NCBI RefSeq assembly: GCF_900099695.1
Contig: NZ_FNCY01000011.1
Span: forward strand, 1 to 64,000
Direction: 5' to 3'
From: Propionivibrio dicarboxylicus
Lineage (GTDB): Bacteria; Pseudomonadota; Gammaproteobacteria; Burkholderiales; Rhodocyclaceae
Length of the DNA stretch: 64,000 nt
In this document: piece after piece, positions 18,193 through 26,701 of the stretch
Layout of the letters: each line of letters opens with the position of its first letter
Position numbering within the stretch: position 1 is the stretch's first letter
The notes under the pieces: generated by a model
Told to the model about the DNA's origin: nothing
Seen by the model: only the letters and a program-made list of their open reading frames with translations
Database searches by the model: none
Made by a program: the position numbers and the translations under genes

Positions 18193-18633
18193 TCAGGCAC
18201 TGGCCGGCCGCGGAAACAACAGGCTGACGCGGCCGTAGGTTTGGTACTCCTCCCGCCAGGCGTGCACGGCGATGACCAGGCAGAGGAAACACCAGACGAC
18301 GTTGTACTCGATGCCGCCGAGATTCCAAAGCCATATTGCCCCCTTGGTCGCCAGCACCGCCTTGGTGGCGCCGGCCATCACCGCGGCGGCGAGCAGGCCG
18401 GTCCACTTGGTCGCGACATTGAACACCAGGCCGATCGCGCTCAGCGACTCGGCAAAAATGGCGAGGAGCAGGAAAGGATAGGCAGGATCGAAGCCGGCCT
18501 TGGCGAAAAAGGCGGCGGCGCCGTCCATGGCCGTGAGCTTGAACAGGATGTGCGGCACGAAGAGCAGCCCGCACAGGATGCGAACGATGACGACGGGGTT
18601 GAACGGATCGAACTTGGGCGTGGATGCCGACAT
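18193..18633 (-). CDS. DoxX-family membrane protein
   Basis: A 146-residue protein with four predicted membrane helices and the DoxX pattern (RILCGLLFVPHILFKL, G-F-D-P-A-Y-P-F, A-E-x-L-x-A-I-G-L). DoxX proteins relate to the small subunit of the Acidianus thiosulphate:quinone oxidoreductase, but most bacterial members have no proven role; some form redox complexes under thiol stress. The ATG at 18633 has GGAGG eight bases upstream, so longer frames are not used. Divergent from the LysR gene, which may regulate it. Confidence 0.85.
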   Translation of the reverse strand: MSASTPKFDPFNPVVIVRILCGLLFVPHILFKLTAMDGAAAFFAKAGFDPAYPFLLLAIFAESLSAIGLVFNVATKWTGLLAAAVMAGATKAVLATKGAIWLWNLGGIEYNVVWCFLCLVIAVHAWREEYQTYGRVSLLFPRPASA

Positions 18634-18880
18634 CTTTAAATCCTCCGGAATTGTGGTGCGCGTTTTCAATAAAACGTCGTTTGGGCGAGCAACAACGGCG
18701 AGACTCGCCGGGATGCCCTGGCGATACTGACTCGCCATCGACGCACCATCGACGCCAGGCAAATGTTATTTATTTACCATTGACGAATAAACATCCATTC
18801 TGGTAATTATTTGTTTCCACTTATTTGACAATCATCATGGCGCGCCGGTGTTGCTCCGGCATCGCGCCCGGAGAACACCG

Positions 18881-19789
18881 ATGGACACCTTGCAGGGCAT
18901 GCGCGTCTTTGCCGCCGTCGCCGAGGCGGGAAGTTTCTCGCAGGCGGCCGATCGCCTCGGCCTGTCGCGAGCGATGGCCTCGAAGCACGTGCAGCAACTC
19001 GAAAAGCATCTCGGCGTGCGGCTGTTGCAGCGGACCACGCGCAAGCTGCGCCTGACCGAATCGGGCGCCACCTATTTCGAACGCTGCCGGCAGATCCTGG
19101 CCGACGTCGACGAGGCCGAAGCCGATGCCACCAAGCTGACGGTGAAACCGAGCGGCGTGCTGCGCATGACGATGCCGGTGTCTTTCGGCGTCAAGCATGT
19201 GGCGCCATTGATCACGCGCTATCTCGAAAAATATCCGGAGGTGCAGATCGACGCCACGGTGGCCGACCGGCGCATCGACCTGATCGAGGAAGGATTGGAT
19301 CTCGCCATCCGCATCGGCGCCTCGCTCGACCCCGGCCTCGTCGCCCGGCGCCTGGGATCGGACCGTCTGGTGATCTGCGCCGCGCCGGCCTACCTCGCCC
19401 GCCATGGCACCCCGACGCGGCCCGAGCAACTCGAAGAGCATGACTGCGCGCTCTACAGCTACGCCGCCGACGGTAACGAATGGACGCTGACCGGCCCCGA
19501 CGGCGCCGTCGCGGTCAAGGTGGCCGGCAAGGTCCGGGCCAACAACGGCGATCTCCTGACGCAGATCGTGCTCGACGGCGGCGGCCTCATGTGCCAGCCG
19601 AGTTTCCTGGTCGGCGACGCCATCGCCGACGGTCGCCTGGTGCAGGTCCTGGGCGACTACGCGCTGCCGTCGATGGGCATATTCGCGGTCTACCCGAGCC
19701 GCAAATACCTGTCGGCGAAAATACGCACCTTCGTCGACTTCCTGGCCGAATCGCTGGCGGACAACAGCGCCTGGTCGGCGCTGGCGTAG
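18881..19789 (+). CDS. LysR-family transcriptional regulator
   Basis: A 302-residue LysR protein: N-terminal winged helix (LQGMRVFAAVAEAGSFSQAADRLGLSRAMASKHVQQLE), linker helix and a two-lobed effector domain with MTMPVSFGVKHVAPLI and DLAIRIGASLDPGLVARRLG, typical of the DhcR/PgrR-like subgroup. The ATG at 18881 follows GGAG by seven bases. Divergent from doxX; the 247-base gap contains TTACC and GGTAA half-sites inverted around AT-rich DNA, a likely binding region. Inducer unknown. Confidence 0.9.
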   Translation: MDTLQGMRVFAAVAEAGSFSQAADRLGLSRAMASKHVQQLEKHLGVRLLQRTTRKLRLTESGATYFERCRQILADVDEAEADATKLTVKPSGVLRMTMPVSFGVKHVAPLITRYLEKYPEVQIDATVADRRIDLIEEGLDLAIRIGASLDPGLVARRLGSDRLVICAAPAYLARHGTPTRPEQLEEHDCALYSYAADGNEWTLTGPDGAVAVKVAGKVRANNGDLLTQIVLDGGGLMCQPSFLVGDAIADGRLVQVLGDYALPSMGIFAVYPSRKYLSAKIRTFVDFLAESLADNSAWSALA

Positions 19790-19793
19790 CCCC

Positions 19794-20603
19794 TTAGTCG
19801 ACGATGACGCGGTTGCGGCCCTGCGCCTTGGCCACGCGCAGCAACGTATCGGCCCGGCTGATCGTATCGGAAAAGCTCTCGCCGGGACGGTACAGGGTCA
19901 GGCCGAAGCTCGCGGTGATCGGCGGCAACGCCGACTCCTGCACATCGATGCGGATCTGCGCGATGGCGGCGCGCACGCGCTCGATCACCTGCGATGCATA
20001 TTCCGACGCCGTTTCCGGCAGGAGGATCAGGAATTCCTCGCCGCCCCAACGCCCGCAGGCGTCGTATTCGCGCAAGGAACCGCGGATCGCGTCGCTGATC
20101 GCGCACAGCGCCTTGTCGCCGATGTCATGGCCGAAGCGGTCATTGATCAGCTTGAAACGGTCGACGTCGAGAATCGAAAGCGCATAGGCCTGATGCTTGC
20201 GCGTCGCCCGCTCGCTCTCCTCGCGCAGACGCTCGGTCAGCGCGCGGCGGTTGTCCAGGCCGGTCAGCGGATCGTGCGAAGCGCTGTCCTTGAGTGCCTC
20301 GCTCAGTTCGCGCAGGCTGTTCTGGTAGCGATCGGAGATGCGGGCGAGCTTCTCCAGGCGGCGTAGTTGTTTGTCGTATTGTTCGGCGAGGCTGAGGCGC
20401 TGGTCGCGGCTGATCGAGTGATAGCCGTCGGAAATGCGCACGAGCCGTTCGAGCCGCTCGCGCTGCCCCTCGCAGTGCTTGACCAGCCGCAGGAGCGGTT
20501 CGCGCATCGGATTGTCGGCATGCTCCGGCGCATCGACGAGGCGCATGATCAGCGCCTGCAGCTCCGCTTCCTCCAGACACGCGGACGATTTCGTTAACGC
20601 CAT
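19794..20603 (-). CDS. siaD: Diguanylate cyclase SiaD
   Basis: A 269-residue cytosolic diguanylate cyclase. A helical N-terminal part with coiled-coil character (about residues 1-110) precedes GGDEF with RWGGEEFLILLPE. An inhibitory I-site RxxD (REYD) sits five residues before GGEEF, so product inhibition is likely. In Pseudomonas aeruginosa the SiaC protein binds and activates SiaD, raising c-di-GMP and cell aggregation in response to detergent. The start codon shares one base with the siaC stop (TGATG). Identity as SiaD rests mainly on the conserved operon order. Confidence 0.9.
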   Translation of the reverse strand: MALTKSSACLEEAELQALIMRLVDAPEHADNPMREPLLRLVKHCEGQRERLERLVRISDGYHSISRDQRLSLAEQYDKQLRRLEKLARISDRYQNSLRELSEALKDSASHDPLTGLDNRRALTERLREESERATRKHQAYALSILDVDRFKLINDRFGHDIGDKALCAISDAIRGSLREYDACGRWGGEEFLILLPETASEYASQVIERVRAAIAQIRIDVQESALPPITASFGLTLYRPGESFSDTISRADTLLRVAKAQGRNRVIVD

Positions 20604-20983
20604 CACGCCACATCCGGCGAAATGTCGAACGGGAACGTGCAATCCTCGCGGAATTCGTCGGCGAGATCGAGCACGCGCTCGTTGCGCGGGTCGTAATGCC
20701 AGGCCACGCTAACCGCGCGCCCCTTGCCATGAGCCTCTTCGAGCATGTCGAAGATATCCATCATGGCCTTGACCGAACTGGTGTTCATATAGATGAGGCG
20801 CAGTTCGAGACGGAGCGGATCGCTGCTCGCGGCGAGGAAGGACTCGATCCATTCGATCACCGGTCCGAAGAACTCGAAGGAGTTTTCCGGATACGAGTCG
20901 CCGTGCATGCGCAGGACACCGTTCCTAAAATCGGTCTGGATGCCCGGCGTGGATTGGGTGGAAGCGATATTCAGGTCGTTCAT
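20603..20983 (-). CDS. siaC: SiaC, phosphorylation-controlled SiaD activator (DUF1987)
   Basis: A 126-residue DUF1987 protein if started at the ATG at 20983. In this numbering the conserved phospho-site lies in YMNTSSVK with Thr68, the same number as the regulated threonine of P. aeruginosa SiaC, which supports this start. Upstream ATGs at 21004 (overlapping the siaB stop as TAATG) and 21019 are possible and would allow translational coupling. Dephosphorylated SiaC binds SiaD and stimulates c-di-GMP synthesis; SiaB phosphorylates it and SiaA removes the phosphate. Confidence 0.9.
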   Translation of the reverse strand: MNDLNIASTQSTPGIQTDFRNGVLRMHGDSYPENSFEFFGPVIEWIESFLAASSDPLRLELRLIYMNTSSVKAMMDIFDMLEEAHGKGRAVSVAWHYDPRNERVLDLADEFREDCTFPFDISPDVA

Positions 20984-21003
20984 GTCGAAGGTGCCAGTAA
21001 TCA

Positions 21004-21546
21004 TTAAATGAATGCGCACAAACTGAAGAAGGCGCGATTTTCGTCGATTTCGGAAAGCGATGCCTGGAGCGGCAGGCTCGATTTGCGGGCCACGTCGATG
21101 AGGCCGAGACCGGCACCGCTGCTCGCGCCCGGCTCGCGCGGCTGGCGCAGCTGCGTCTTGTAGGCAGCCTTGAGCTGCGCCTTGTCGAGCGCCGCCAATT
21201 CCGCCACGCGCGCCAGCAACACCGCGCCGTCGGCTCTCTCGACGACATTGCCGGCCTGCACCATGTAGCGATCCTCGGCATCGCGCGCCACCACCACCGT
21301 CGCCGCGCTTTCGAGTTCGCCGTAGCCGCGACTCTGGGCGTAATGCCGGATGTTCTGCGTCATCTCGATATAAATGCTGAAGACATCCATCGCGGCGCTC
21401 GGCAGGGCGTTGTCGGCCTGCAGGTAATTGCGCAAGGCATTGCCGATTTCCTCGATCAGGCTACGGGAAATCGGCCCGTTGAAGCAGAGCAGGATGCGGT
21501 TGCGCGTGAAATGGGTTCTCAAGCTGAACAGGTCAAGGGTTTCCAT
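21004..21546 (-). CDS. siaB: SiaB, kinase of SiaC
   Basis: A 180-residue protein of the SiaB family (DUF6272). It has the distant GHKL-like features of that family, including IYIEMTQNIRHYAQ with an N-box-like helix and SSGAGLGLIDVARKS as the glycine-rich ATP-lid region. SiaB phosphorylates SiaC and so turns off SiaD activation. It is 21 bases after siaA and its stop overlaps a possible siaC start, consistent with a single operon. Confidence 0.88.
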   Translation of the reverse strand: METLDLFSLRTHFTRNRILLCFNGPISRSLIEEIGNALRNYLQADNALPSAAMDVFSIYIEMTQNIRHYAQSRGYGELESAATVVVARDAEDRYMVQAGNVVERADGAVLLARVAELAALDKAQLKAAYKTQLRQPREPGASSGAGLGLIDVARKSSLPLQASLSEIDENRAFFSLCAFI

Positions 21547-21567
21547 GGCGGGCTCAGGTAACTCCAG

Positions 21568-23562
21568 TCAATCGAAACGGAAGGAAAGTATGGTCACGTC
21601 ATCGCGCTGGGGCAAGCCGCCGCGATAGCCGGTCAGCGCCGCGTCCAGCGCGCTGGCCTGCTCGGCCATCGGCAGACGGGCATGCGCGAGCAGGAGCTGG
21701 GCGAAGCGCGTATTGCCGAAGCCGAAGCCCAGATCGCCGCCGGCCTGGTCGAGGAAGCCGTCGGTCGCGAGGTAATAGGTGACGCCGGGCCTCATCTCGA
21801 CATCCTGATCCTCGTAGCGGCCGAAACGGCGGTCGCCGATGGCGCGGCGCGTTCCCTTGATCTCGCCGATCTCGTTGCCGTCGCTCCAGTACAGGCTGAT
21901 CTTGGCGCCGGCATAGCGCAGGCGCCGCTCGTCGGGAACGACGAAGGCCAGGCCGATATCCATGTTGGTGGCGATGGCGCGCGGCAGTTCGCAATCGCTC
22001 AGCATATGCCGCATGCTGGCGTCTGTCTGGGTGAGGATTTCGGCCGGCGACGCGATGCCGGACTGGGTCATCGCCTGGTCGAGCGCGGCGCGTGCCAGCA
22101 TCGTCATCAAGGCGCCGGGAACGCCGTGGCCGGCGCAATCGACGACGCCGAGGATATGCCGCTCGCCCTCGCTGCGGAAGATGTAGAAATCGCCGCCGAC
22201 AACGTCGCGCGGCCGCCACAGCACGAAATGGTGCGGCCCCAGCTGCTGCGCCAGTTGCTGGTTGGGCAGGATGGCCTTCTGGATCAGGCTGGCATAATCG
22301 ATCGAATCGTTGATCTGCTTATGCGCCCGGCGCATGTCCTGATTGGCCGCTTCGAGCGCCTGCGTGCGCGCCTGCACCAGCGTTTCCAGTTCCTCGGTGT
22401 TGCGGCGCACCTGCCGGGCCATGATGCCAAACGCTTCGCTGAGATCGCCGAGTTCGTCGCGGCCGGTCAGCGGCAGCGATACATCGAAATTGCCCTGCGC
22501 CATTTGCGACGCCGAGCGCTGCAATTCCTTCAAGGGATTCAGCACCAGGCGGTCGACGGCATAGGCAAAGGCCAGCAGCAAGAGGCCGATGAGCAGCACG
22601 ATCGCGGCGAATGCCGCATAGAGCCAGCGGTCGTCGAGCACCCGGACGGCCTTCAGGTCGACCGCCGACACCACATGCCATTTAAGTTCCGGGATATAGG
22701 CCAGCGCCAAGAGTTGCGGGCGCCCGTCGAGGCTGGCGTGCAGCGTCTCGACCGCGTCGGTGTGCTGCTCGGCACGCACCATCGCCGCGGCCAGCGCATC
22801 GCGCGCGGCGGCGTCGGGGAGCAGGCCGGCGAGGGTCTGCGCCGCGGTCGCCTGGCTCGCCGCCTGATTCTCGGCAATGAGCGCCTTGTTGCGATGCGCC
22901 TGGATGGCGCCGGTGCGCGCGACGATCATCGGCGTGATGCCGGGTTCGTCGGTATCGATGAAATCCTTGAGGAAGGCGGAGAGATCGATCCCCGTGCCGG
23001 CCACCCCGAGCACCTTGTCGCCGTTGCGGATCTGCATGTTCAGCCACACCTGCGTGATCTGCAGATGGGCGTCGTAATTGACGTTGATGTTGTACGGCTC
23101 GGTCTGCCGCAGCGAACCGAAAAACCAGGAGTCGCTTTCCTTCTCGGCGCTCAGCGTGTAGCGCGGCGCGTCGCTGAAGGCCTTCTCCTTGTCGTTGAAA
23201 TAGAAACCCTTGCTGCCGTCGCTGGCGAGAAAGTACGAACGACTACCGAGATCCTCCCGATACCCTTCCGCTTCCTTGAAGAACAAGGCTTTCAGGGCCG
23301 GATTGCTTTCGTCCTGCAGCCACTGGCGGGTAACCTCCGAATTGGCGAAACGCCGGGACAGGGCGAGGTCGCGCAAAACCGGCGCGATGATCTGCTGGCG
23401 CTTGAGCAGGGTGAGGCTCCTGGCATAGGCCTCGCCGAAATGATTGCGCACGCCGTCGAGCACTTGCCAGCCGATCAGGCTCGCGGGCAACAGGGCCAGC
23501 AGGCAGGCCAGCGCCAGCGCCAACATCGACTTGGCGCGCAAACCGAATCCGAAAGTTGCCAT
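21568..23562 (-). CDS. siaA: SiaA, membrane PP2C-type phosphatase sensor
   Basis: A 664-residue transmembrane receptor. It has an N-terminal membrane helix (about 13-32), an extracytoplasmic cache-type sensor domain, a second helix (about 315-340), HAMP (VDRLVLNPLKELQRSASQMAQGNFD), a coiled coil, and a C-terminal SpoIIE/PP2C phosphatase domain (from about 430) with RDVVGGDFY, DCAGHGVPGALMTML and TDGFLDQAGG as metal-binding motifs. SiaA dephosphorylates SiaC, which then activates SiaD. First gene of the operon; no strong ribosome binding site. Confidence 0.92.
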   Translation of the reverse strand: MATFGFGLRAKSMLALALACLLALLPASLIGWQVLDGVRNHFGEAYARSLTLLKRQQIIAPVLRDLALSRRFANSEVTRQWLQDESNPALKALFFKEAEGYREDLGSRSYFLASDGSKGFYFNDKEKAFSDAPRYTLSAEKESDSWFFGSLRQTEPYNINVNYDAHLQITQVWLNMQIRNGDKVLGVAGTGIDLSAFLKDFIDTDEPGITPMIVARTGAIQAHRNKALIAENQAASQATAAQTLAGLLPDAAARDALAAAMVRAEQHTDAVETLHASLDGRPQLLALAYIPELKWHVVSAVDLKAVRVLDDRWLYAAFAAIVLLIGLLLLAFAYAVDRLVLNPLKELQRSASQMAQGNFDVSLPLTGRDELGDLSEAFGIMARQVRRNTEELETLVQARTQALEAANQDMRRAHKQINDSIDYASLIQKAILPNQQLAQQLGPHHFVLWRPRDVVGGDFYIFRSEGERHILGVVDCAGHGVPGALMTMLARAALDQAMTQSGIASPAEILTQTDASMRHMLSDCELPRAIATNMDIGLAFVVPDERRLRYAGAKISLYWSDGNEIGEIKGTRRAIGDRRFGRYEDQDVEMRPGVTYYLATDGFLDQAGGDLGFGFGNTRFAQLLLAHARLPMAEQASALDAALTGYRGGLPQRDDVTILSFRFD

Positions 23563-23749
23563 GTATCCGTGCGAAATGAGGGACGAAGGTGGATTCTATC
23601 GTGCGCCGACGACTTTGCGCGCCGATGACGAAATCAAAATTCCGCGAGCATCGGTAATCTGGGGCCGGGCTGGACTTTTTACGCATCCGGATTATGCTGA
23701 AAGCGAGGCGAGGATATCGGTATCGCCTGAACCAATGACAGGAGGCTGC

Positions 23750-23791
23750 ATGACAGAAAATCCGCCGCAGTCCGACGAGAAGGTCCGGTAG
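23750..23791 (+). CDS. Possible 13-residue leader peptide
   Basis: A tiny frame, M-T-E-N-P-P-Q-S-D-E-K-V-R, is preceded by a full AGGAGG four bases before its ATG. The strength of the ribosome binding site is the only evidence. It stands between siaA and the first hairpin repeat, so it could be a leader peptide, or chance. Confidence 0.25.
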   Translation: MTENPPQSDEKVR

Positions 23792-23845
23792 CACCCCAAC
23801 GGCGAGTCGCCGAACACCTTGGCCAAGGGCCAGGGGACAAAATTT

Positions 23846-23901
23846 GCGAAGCCCATGTCCAGCCGACATGGGCTTCATGCTTTTTGGGAGGACGGCAAGG
23901 C
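23846..23901 (+). repeat. 56-bp hairpin repeat, copy 1 (upstream of fic)
   Basis: Direct repeat of the element at 25232-25287; 55 of 56 bases are identical. It contains a perfect 12-bp stem, GAAGCCCATGTC with GACATGGGCTTC, around a five-base loop CAGCC, followed by ATGCTTTTTGGG. It could work as a terminator or be a REP-like element. Confidence 0.9.
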
Positions 23902-23996
23902 TGCGCAAGGTACGCTGAAAAGCCTTGCCAAGCACCGACGAATTAAATGTAAAATGCAGAAAGCTTTAATAACACATCGACCATTAAATCTTTACG

Positions 23997-25208
23997 ATGC
24001 GCAAATCCGATCTTCATCCGAGTTTGCAAGCCAGCTGCGTCGCCGTTCCGGGACGTTCAGGCTGCTATGCCGTAGTGCCGCCGCCCGTGCCAGACATGGT
24101 CGACGTACCGGCGTGTCACGGTCTGTTTGCACTGGCACGACGAGAATTGGAACTGCTCACCGAAACGATCGCGCATCACGCCGAACATGCCGACCTTGTC
24201 CTGCCTATGCTGAACCGCCGGGAGGCCGTCGATAGCAGCCAGATCGAGGGAACGCAAACCGGCTTTGACGGACTGCTGATTCACGAGATCGAGGCTGGAA
24301 GCCAGGAGGCCGAGTCCGACCCGGACGCGGAGGAAACTTTCAGCTACGTCCGCGCGTTCATGCGGGGCTGCGGCGATGTCGAACGACACGGTCAGGACGC
24401 GCCAAGCCTCGACCTGATCCGCGCGCTGCATGCCACCCTGATGGAAAAGCAGCCGCGCGCCCGGCCGGGCGAATGGCGTGACGTCCAGAATTTCATCGGC
24501 AGCCGCCTCGAAACGGCCCGTTATGTGCCGCCGCCCGCCGCGGCGGTGCCGGAACTGATGCAGGATCTGCAGCGCGTGCTTCGCTATCAGCCGGACGGGG
24601 TCGTCGACGTCTCGATCCTGATGCGCGCCGGGATTGCCCATGCCCAGTTCGAAGCCATCCACCCGTTCCTCGACGGCAACGGCAGGACCGGACGATTGCT
24701 GCTGCCGTTGATGCTGAAAGCGGCCGGCCTGCCGCCGATTCACCTGGCAACCTTCCTCAAGGTACGGCAACGCGATTATTACGATGCGCTGTGGCAGGTG
24801 CAGACCCGGCTCAACTGGGCGCCGTGGATGACCCTGTTCCTGGAATGCACGGTCGCTTCCTGCCGGCATACCGTGCAACTCTTCTCGGCGCTCCAGCGAC
24901 TGCAAACGCAGTGGCGGAGACGCCTCGCCGAAGCGGGCAAGCGTCGCCATGCGGCGATCTGGAAAGTGACGGACCTGCTGCTTGGGCAACCGGTCGTGAA
25001 CGTCAACATCGTGGCCGAGCGACTCGGCGTCAGTTTCCCGGCCGCCAACACCGCCATTACCGACCTGGTCGCACTCGATATCCTGCGACCCGCCACCGAT
25101 CGGCGCCGGCACCGAATATTCCATGCGCATGGGGTGATGAACGCACTCTACACCGGACTCGACGCCGTGCTCGACGACGTCAGCCGCTGGGCAGCGCCGC
25201 AGCCATAA
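23997..25208 (+). CDS. Fic-domain AMPylase, class II
   Basis: A 403-residue Fic protein. The catalytic motif HPFLDGNGRTGR starts at H222, so all residues needed for nucleotidyl transfer are present. An inhibitory helix motif [S/T]xxxE[G/N] is found N-terminal to the Fic core as S80-S-Q-I-E84-G85, the class II arrangement, in which E84 blocks productive ATP binding until relieved. A C-terminal winged-helix (about residues 320-390, VNVNIVAERLGVSFPAANTAITDLVALDIL) suggests DNA binding and autoregulation. Fic enzymes AMPylate Tyr/Thr/Ser of targets such as DNA gyrase. It is flanked by two 56-bp direct repeats, so it may be a cassette. No antitoxin gene is visible, as expected for class II. Confidence 0.92.
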   Translation: MRKSDLHPSLQASCVAVPGRSGCYAVVPPPVPDMVDVPACHGLFALARRELELLTETIAHHAEHADLVLPMLNRREAVDSSQIEGTQTGFDGLLIHEIEAGSQEAESDPDAEETFSYVRAFMRGCGDVERHGQDAPSLDLIRALHATLMEKQPRARPGEWRDVQNFIGSRLETARYVPPPAAAVPELMQDLQRVLRYQPDGVVDVSILMRAGIAHAQFEAIHPFLDGNGRTGRLLLPLMLKAAGLPPIHLATFLKVRQRDYYDALWQVQTRLNWAPWMTLFLECTVASCRHTVQLFSALQRLQTQWRRRLAEAGKRRHAAIWKVTDLLLGQPVVNVNIVAERLGVSFPAANTAITDLVALDILRPATDRRRHRIFHAHGVMNALYTGLDAVLDDVSRWAAPQP

Positions 25209-25231
25209 AACGAAGCATCGCGCCACCATCC

Positions 25232-25287
25232 GCGAAGCCCATGTCCAGCCGACATGGGCTTCATGCCTTTTGGGAGGACGGCAAGGC
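25232..25287 (+). repeat. 56-bp hairpin repeat, copy 2 (downstream of fic)
   Basis: Second copy, one base different from copy 1 (C in place of T in the T-run). The same 12-bp stem lies at 25234-25245 and 25251-25262. It begins 23 bases after the fic stop codon and could terminate fic transcription. Confidence 0.9.
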
Positions 25288-25388
25288 ATATGCTCTTCCG
25301 GGAATATATAAATGGCAAAACAGTATTTTTTAAACATAAGAAGCCTGCATAGAATCGCTTCATGACTTTTTGCCGGAGAACCCATCCC

Positions 25389-26465
25389 ATGTCGCTGCAC
25401 GCCCACACGCACCGCCCGCGCTCGCTGAGCGCCCGCACCCTTCCACTCCTGACCTCGATCGTGCTGGCCGGTGCCGGCCTCGCGCTCCTCACGCCGTCGT
25501 TCGCGGTGCGCGCCGCCGAACCGACGCAGGCATCGCCGGTCGGCGGCATCATCATCGACGCCGCCCAGGTCGAGGCCGCCCTCGCACGCGGCGCCATCGT
25601 CTGGGACGTCCGCGCCGCCGAGGACTACCAGCGCGGCCACCTGCCCGGCGCGATCAACGTCGGCGACGCCGGCAAGGTGCTGCGCGACGAGCAGAAGGAA
25701 GACTTCCTGCCGACGGCGAGCATCGAAAAGATCTTCTCGGAGGCCGGCCTCGATCCGGCCAGGGAGATTGTCGTCTATGGCGCCCGCGGCAATCCTTATG
25801 CCTATTTCGGCGGCTACGCCGTGCGCGCCTTCGGTGGCAAGAACGTCCGCATCTTCCACGACGGCTTCGAGGGCTGGCAGGAAGCCGGCAAGCCGGTGGC
25901 GACGGCGGCGACCCGGCTGCCACGCGTCGCGCTGACGCTGAAACCGGTGCCTGCGCTGGCCACCTCGACCGACGACGTACTCCAGGCCGTCGCCAAGCCG
26001 AGCGTCCAGATTCTCGACGTGCGTACGCGCAAGGAATATGCCGGCGAAGACATCCGCGCCATACGCGGCGGACATATTCCCGGCGCGATCAATATCCCCT
26101 TCGAGGAAAACTGGCGCGACGCCAACACGCCGCAGAAGATCGCCCGCCAGGAGACGAAGGGCACCGATGGCCTGGCCCTCAAGTCGCGCCCCGAACTGGA
26201 AGCCTTGTACCAGGCGCTCGACCGCGACAAGGAAACGATCGTCTATTGCCAGTCGGGCGTGCGCGCCGCCGAAACCTCGACGGTGCTCGAAAGCCTCGGC
26301 TTCAAGAACGTCAAGGTCTATGACTCGTCCTGGCTCGGCTGGGCGGCGAAATTGTCGGCGCCGGTCGACAACGAAACCTTCCTCAACGTCGGCCTGCTCA
26401 CCGGCCAGATCGGCGCGCTCAAGCGCCAGGTCGGCGAACTCGAAAAGAAACTCGCGTCGCGATAG
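25389..26465 (+). CDS. Exported tandem rhodanese sulphurtransferase
   Basis: A 358-residue protein with an N-terminal export signal (a basic start, then LLTSIVLAGAGLALLTPSFAVRA). Two rhodanese domains follow, at about residues 50-160 and 185-320. The second has the active-site loop YCQSGVRA with catalytic Cys. In the first domain the corresponding loop is YGARGNP, so its Cys is lost and it is catalytically dead, as in many tandem rhodaneses. C-terminal helix with coiled-coil pattern (GQIGALKRQVGELEKKLA). It would move sulphane sulphur in the periplasm. GGAG lies 11 bases before the chosen ATG; an earlier ATG at 25362 is possible. It precedes the thiamine operon, but the riboswitch in between makes them separate. 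Confidence 0.85.
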   Translation: MSLHAHTHRPRSLSARTLPLLTSIVLAGAGLALLTPSFAVRAAEPTQASPVGGIIIDAAQVEAALARGAIVWDVRAAEDYQRGHLPGAINVGDAGKVLRDEQKEDFLPTASIEKIFSEAGLDPAREIVVYGARGNPYAYFGGYAVRAFGGKNVRIFHDGFEGWQEAGKPVATAATRLPRVALTLKPVPALATSTDDVLQAVAKPSVQILDVRTRKEYAGEDIRAIRGGHIPGAINIPFEENWRDANTPQKIARQETKGTDGLALKSRPELEALYQALDRDKETIVYCQSGVRAAETSTVLESLGFKNVKVYDSSWLGWAAKLSAPVDNETFLNVGLLTGQIGALKRQVGELEKKLASR

Positions 26466-26528
26466 ACCAAGCAGCGACCCGGCGCAAACTTGACAGTCGC
26501 CGGCCCGCTGCCCTATAAAGACGCCCAT

Positions 26529-26608
26529 CGCTAGGGGTGCTGCAAGGCTGAGAGGACGCATGTCCAACCCTATGAACCTGATCCGGGTAATACCGGCGAA
26601 GGGAAGCG
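26529..26608 (+). ncRNA. TPP riboswitch (THI element)
   Basis: The conserved THI-box parts are all present: GGGGTGC at 26534-26540, CTGAGAGG at 26548-26555, ACCCTATGAACCTGATC at 26567-26583, and the 3' part CGAAGGGAAG. The closing P1 helix can be drawn as CGCT (26529-26532) with AGCG (26605-26608). It lies upstream of thiG and senses thiamine pyrophosphate. Confidence 0.96.
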
Positions 26609-26646
26609 GACAAGCTCACCCGCCAGGGTTTCACAGGATCGACAGG

Positions 26647-26680
26647 CCGCTTGCCCTTCCCACAGGTCAAGCGGTTTTTT
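26647..26680 (+). terminator. Riboswitch-controlled intrinsic terminator
   Basis: CCGCTTG at 26647-26653 pairs with CAAGCGG at 26668-26674, followed by six T. The left arm CCGCTT can alternatively pair with AAGCGG at 26604-26609, part of which is held in riboswitch P1 when TPP is bound. That predicts transcription attenuation: TPP frees CCGCTT to form the terminator. Confidence 0.85.
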
Positions 26681-26701
26681 GTTGATCACTGGAGACCCCG
26701 C

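Larger units (their letters stand above)
23563..23996. other. Gap between siaA and fic: possible promoter, hairpin repeat, tiny frame
   Basis: The 434 bases between the divergent siaA and fic genes have no gene of normal size. They hold a possible promoter (TGGACT near 23671 and TATGCT 17 bases further on), a 13-codon frame with a strong AGGAGG, the first 56-bp hairpin repeat, and an AT-rich stretch before fic. Confidence 0.5.
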
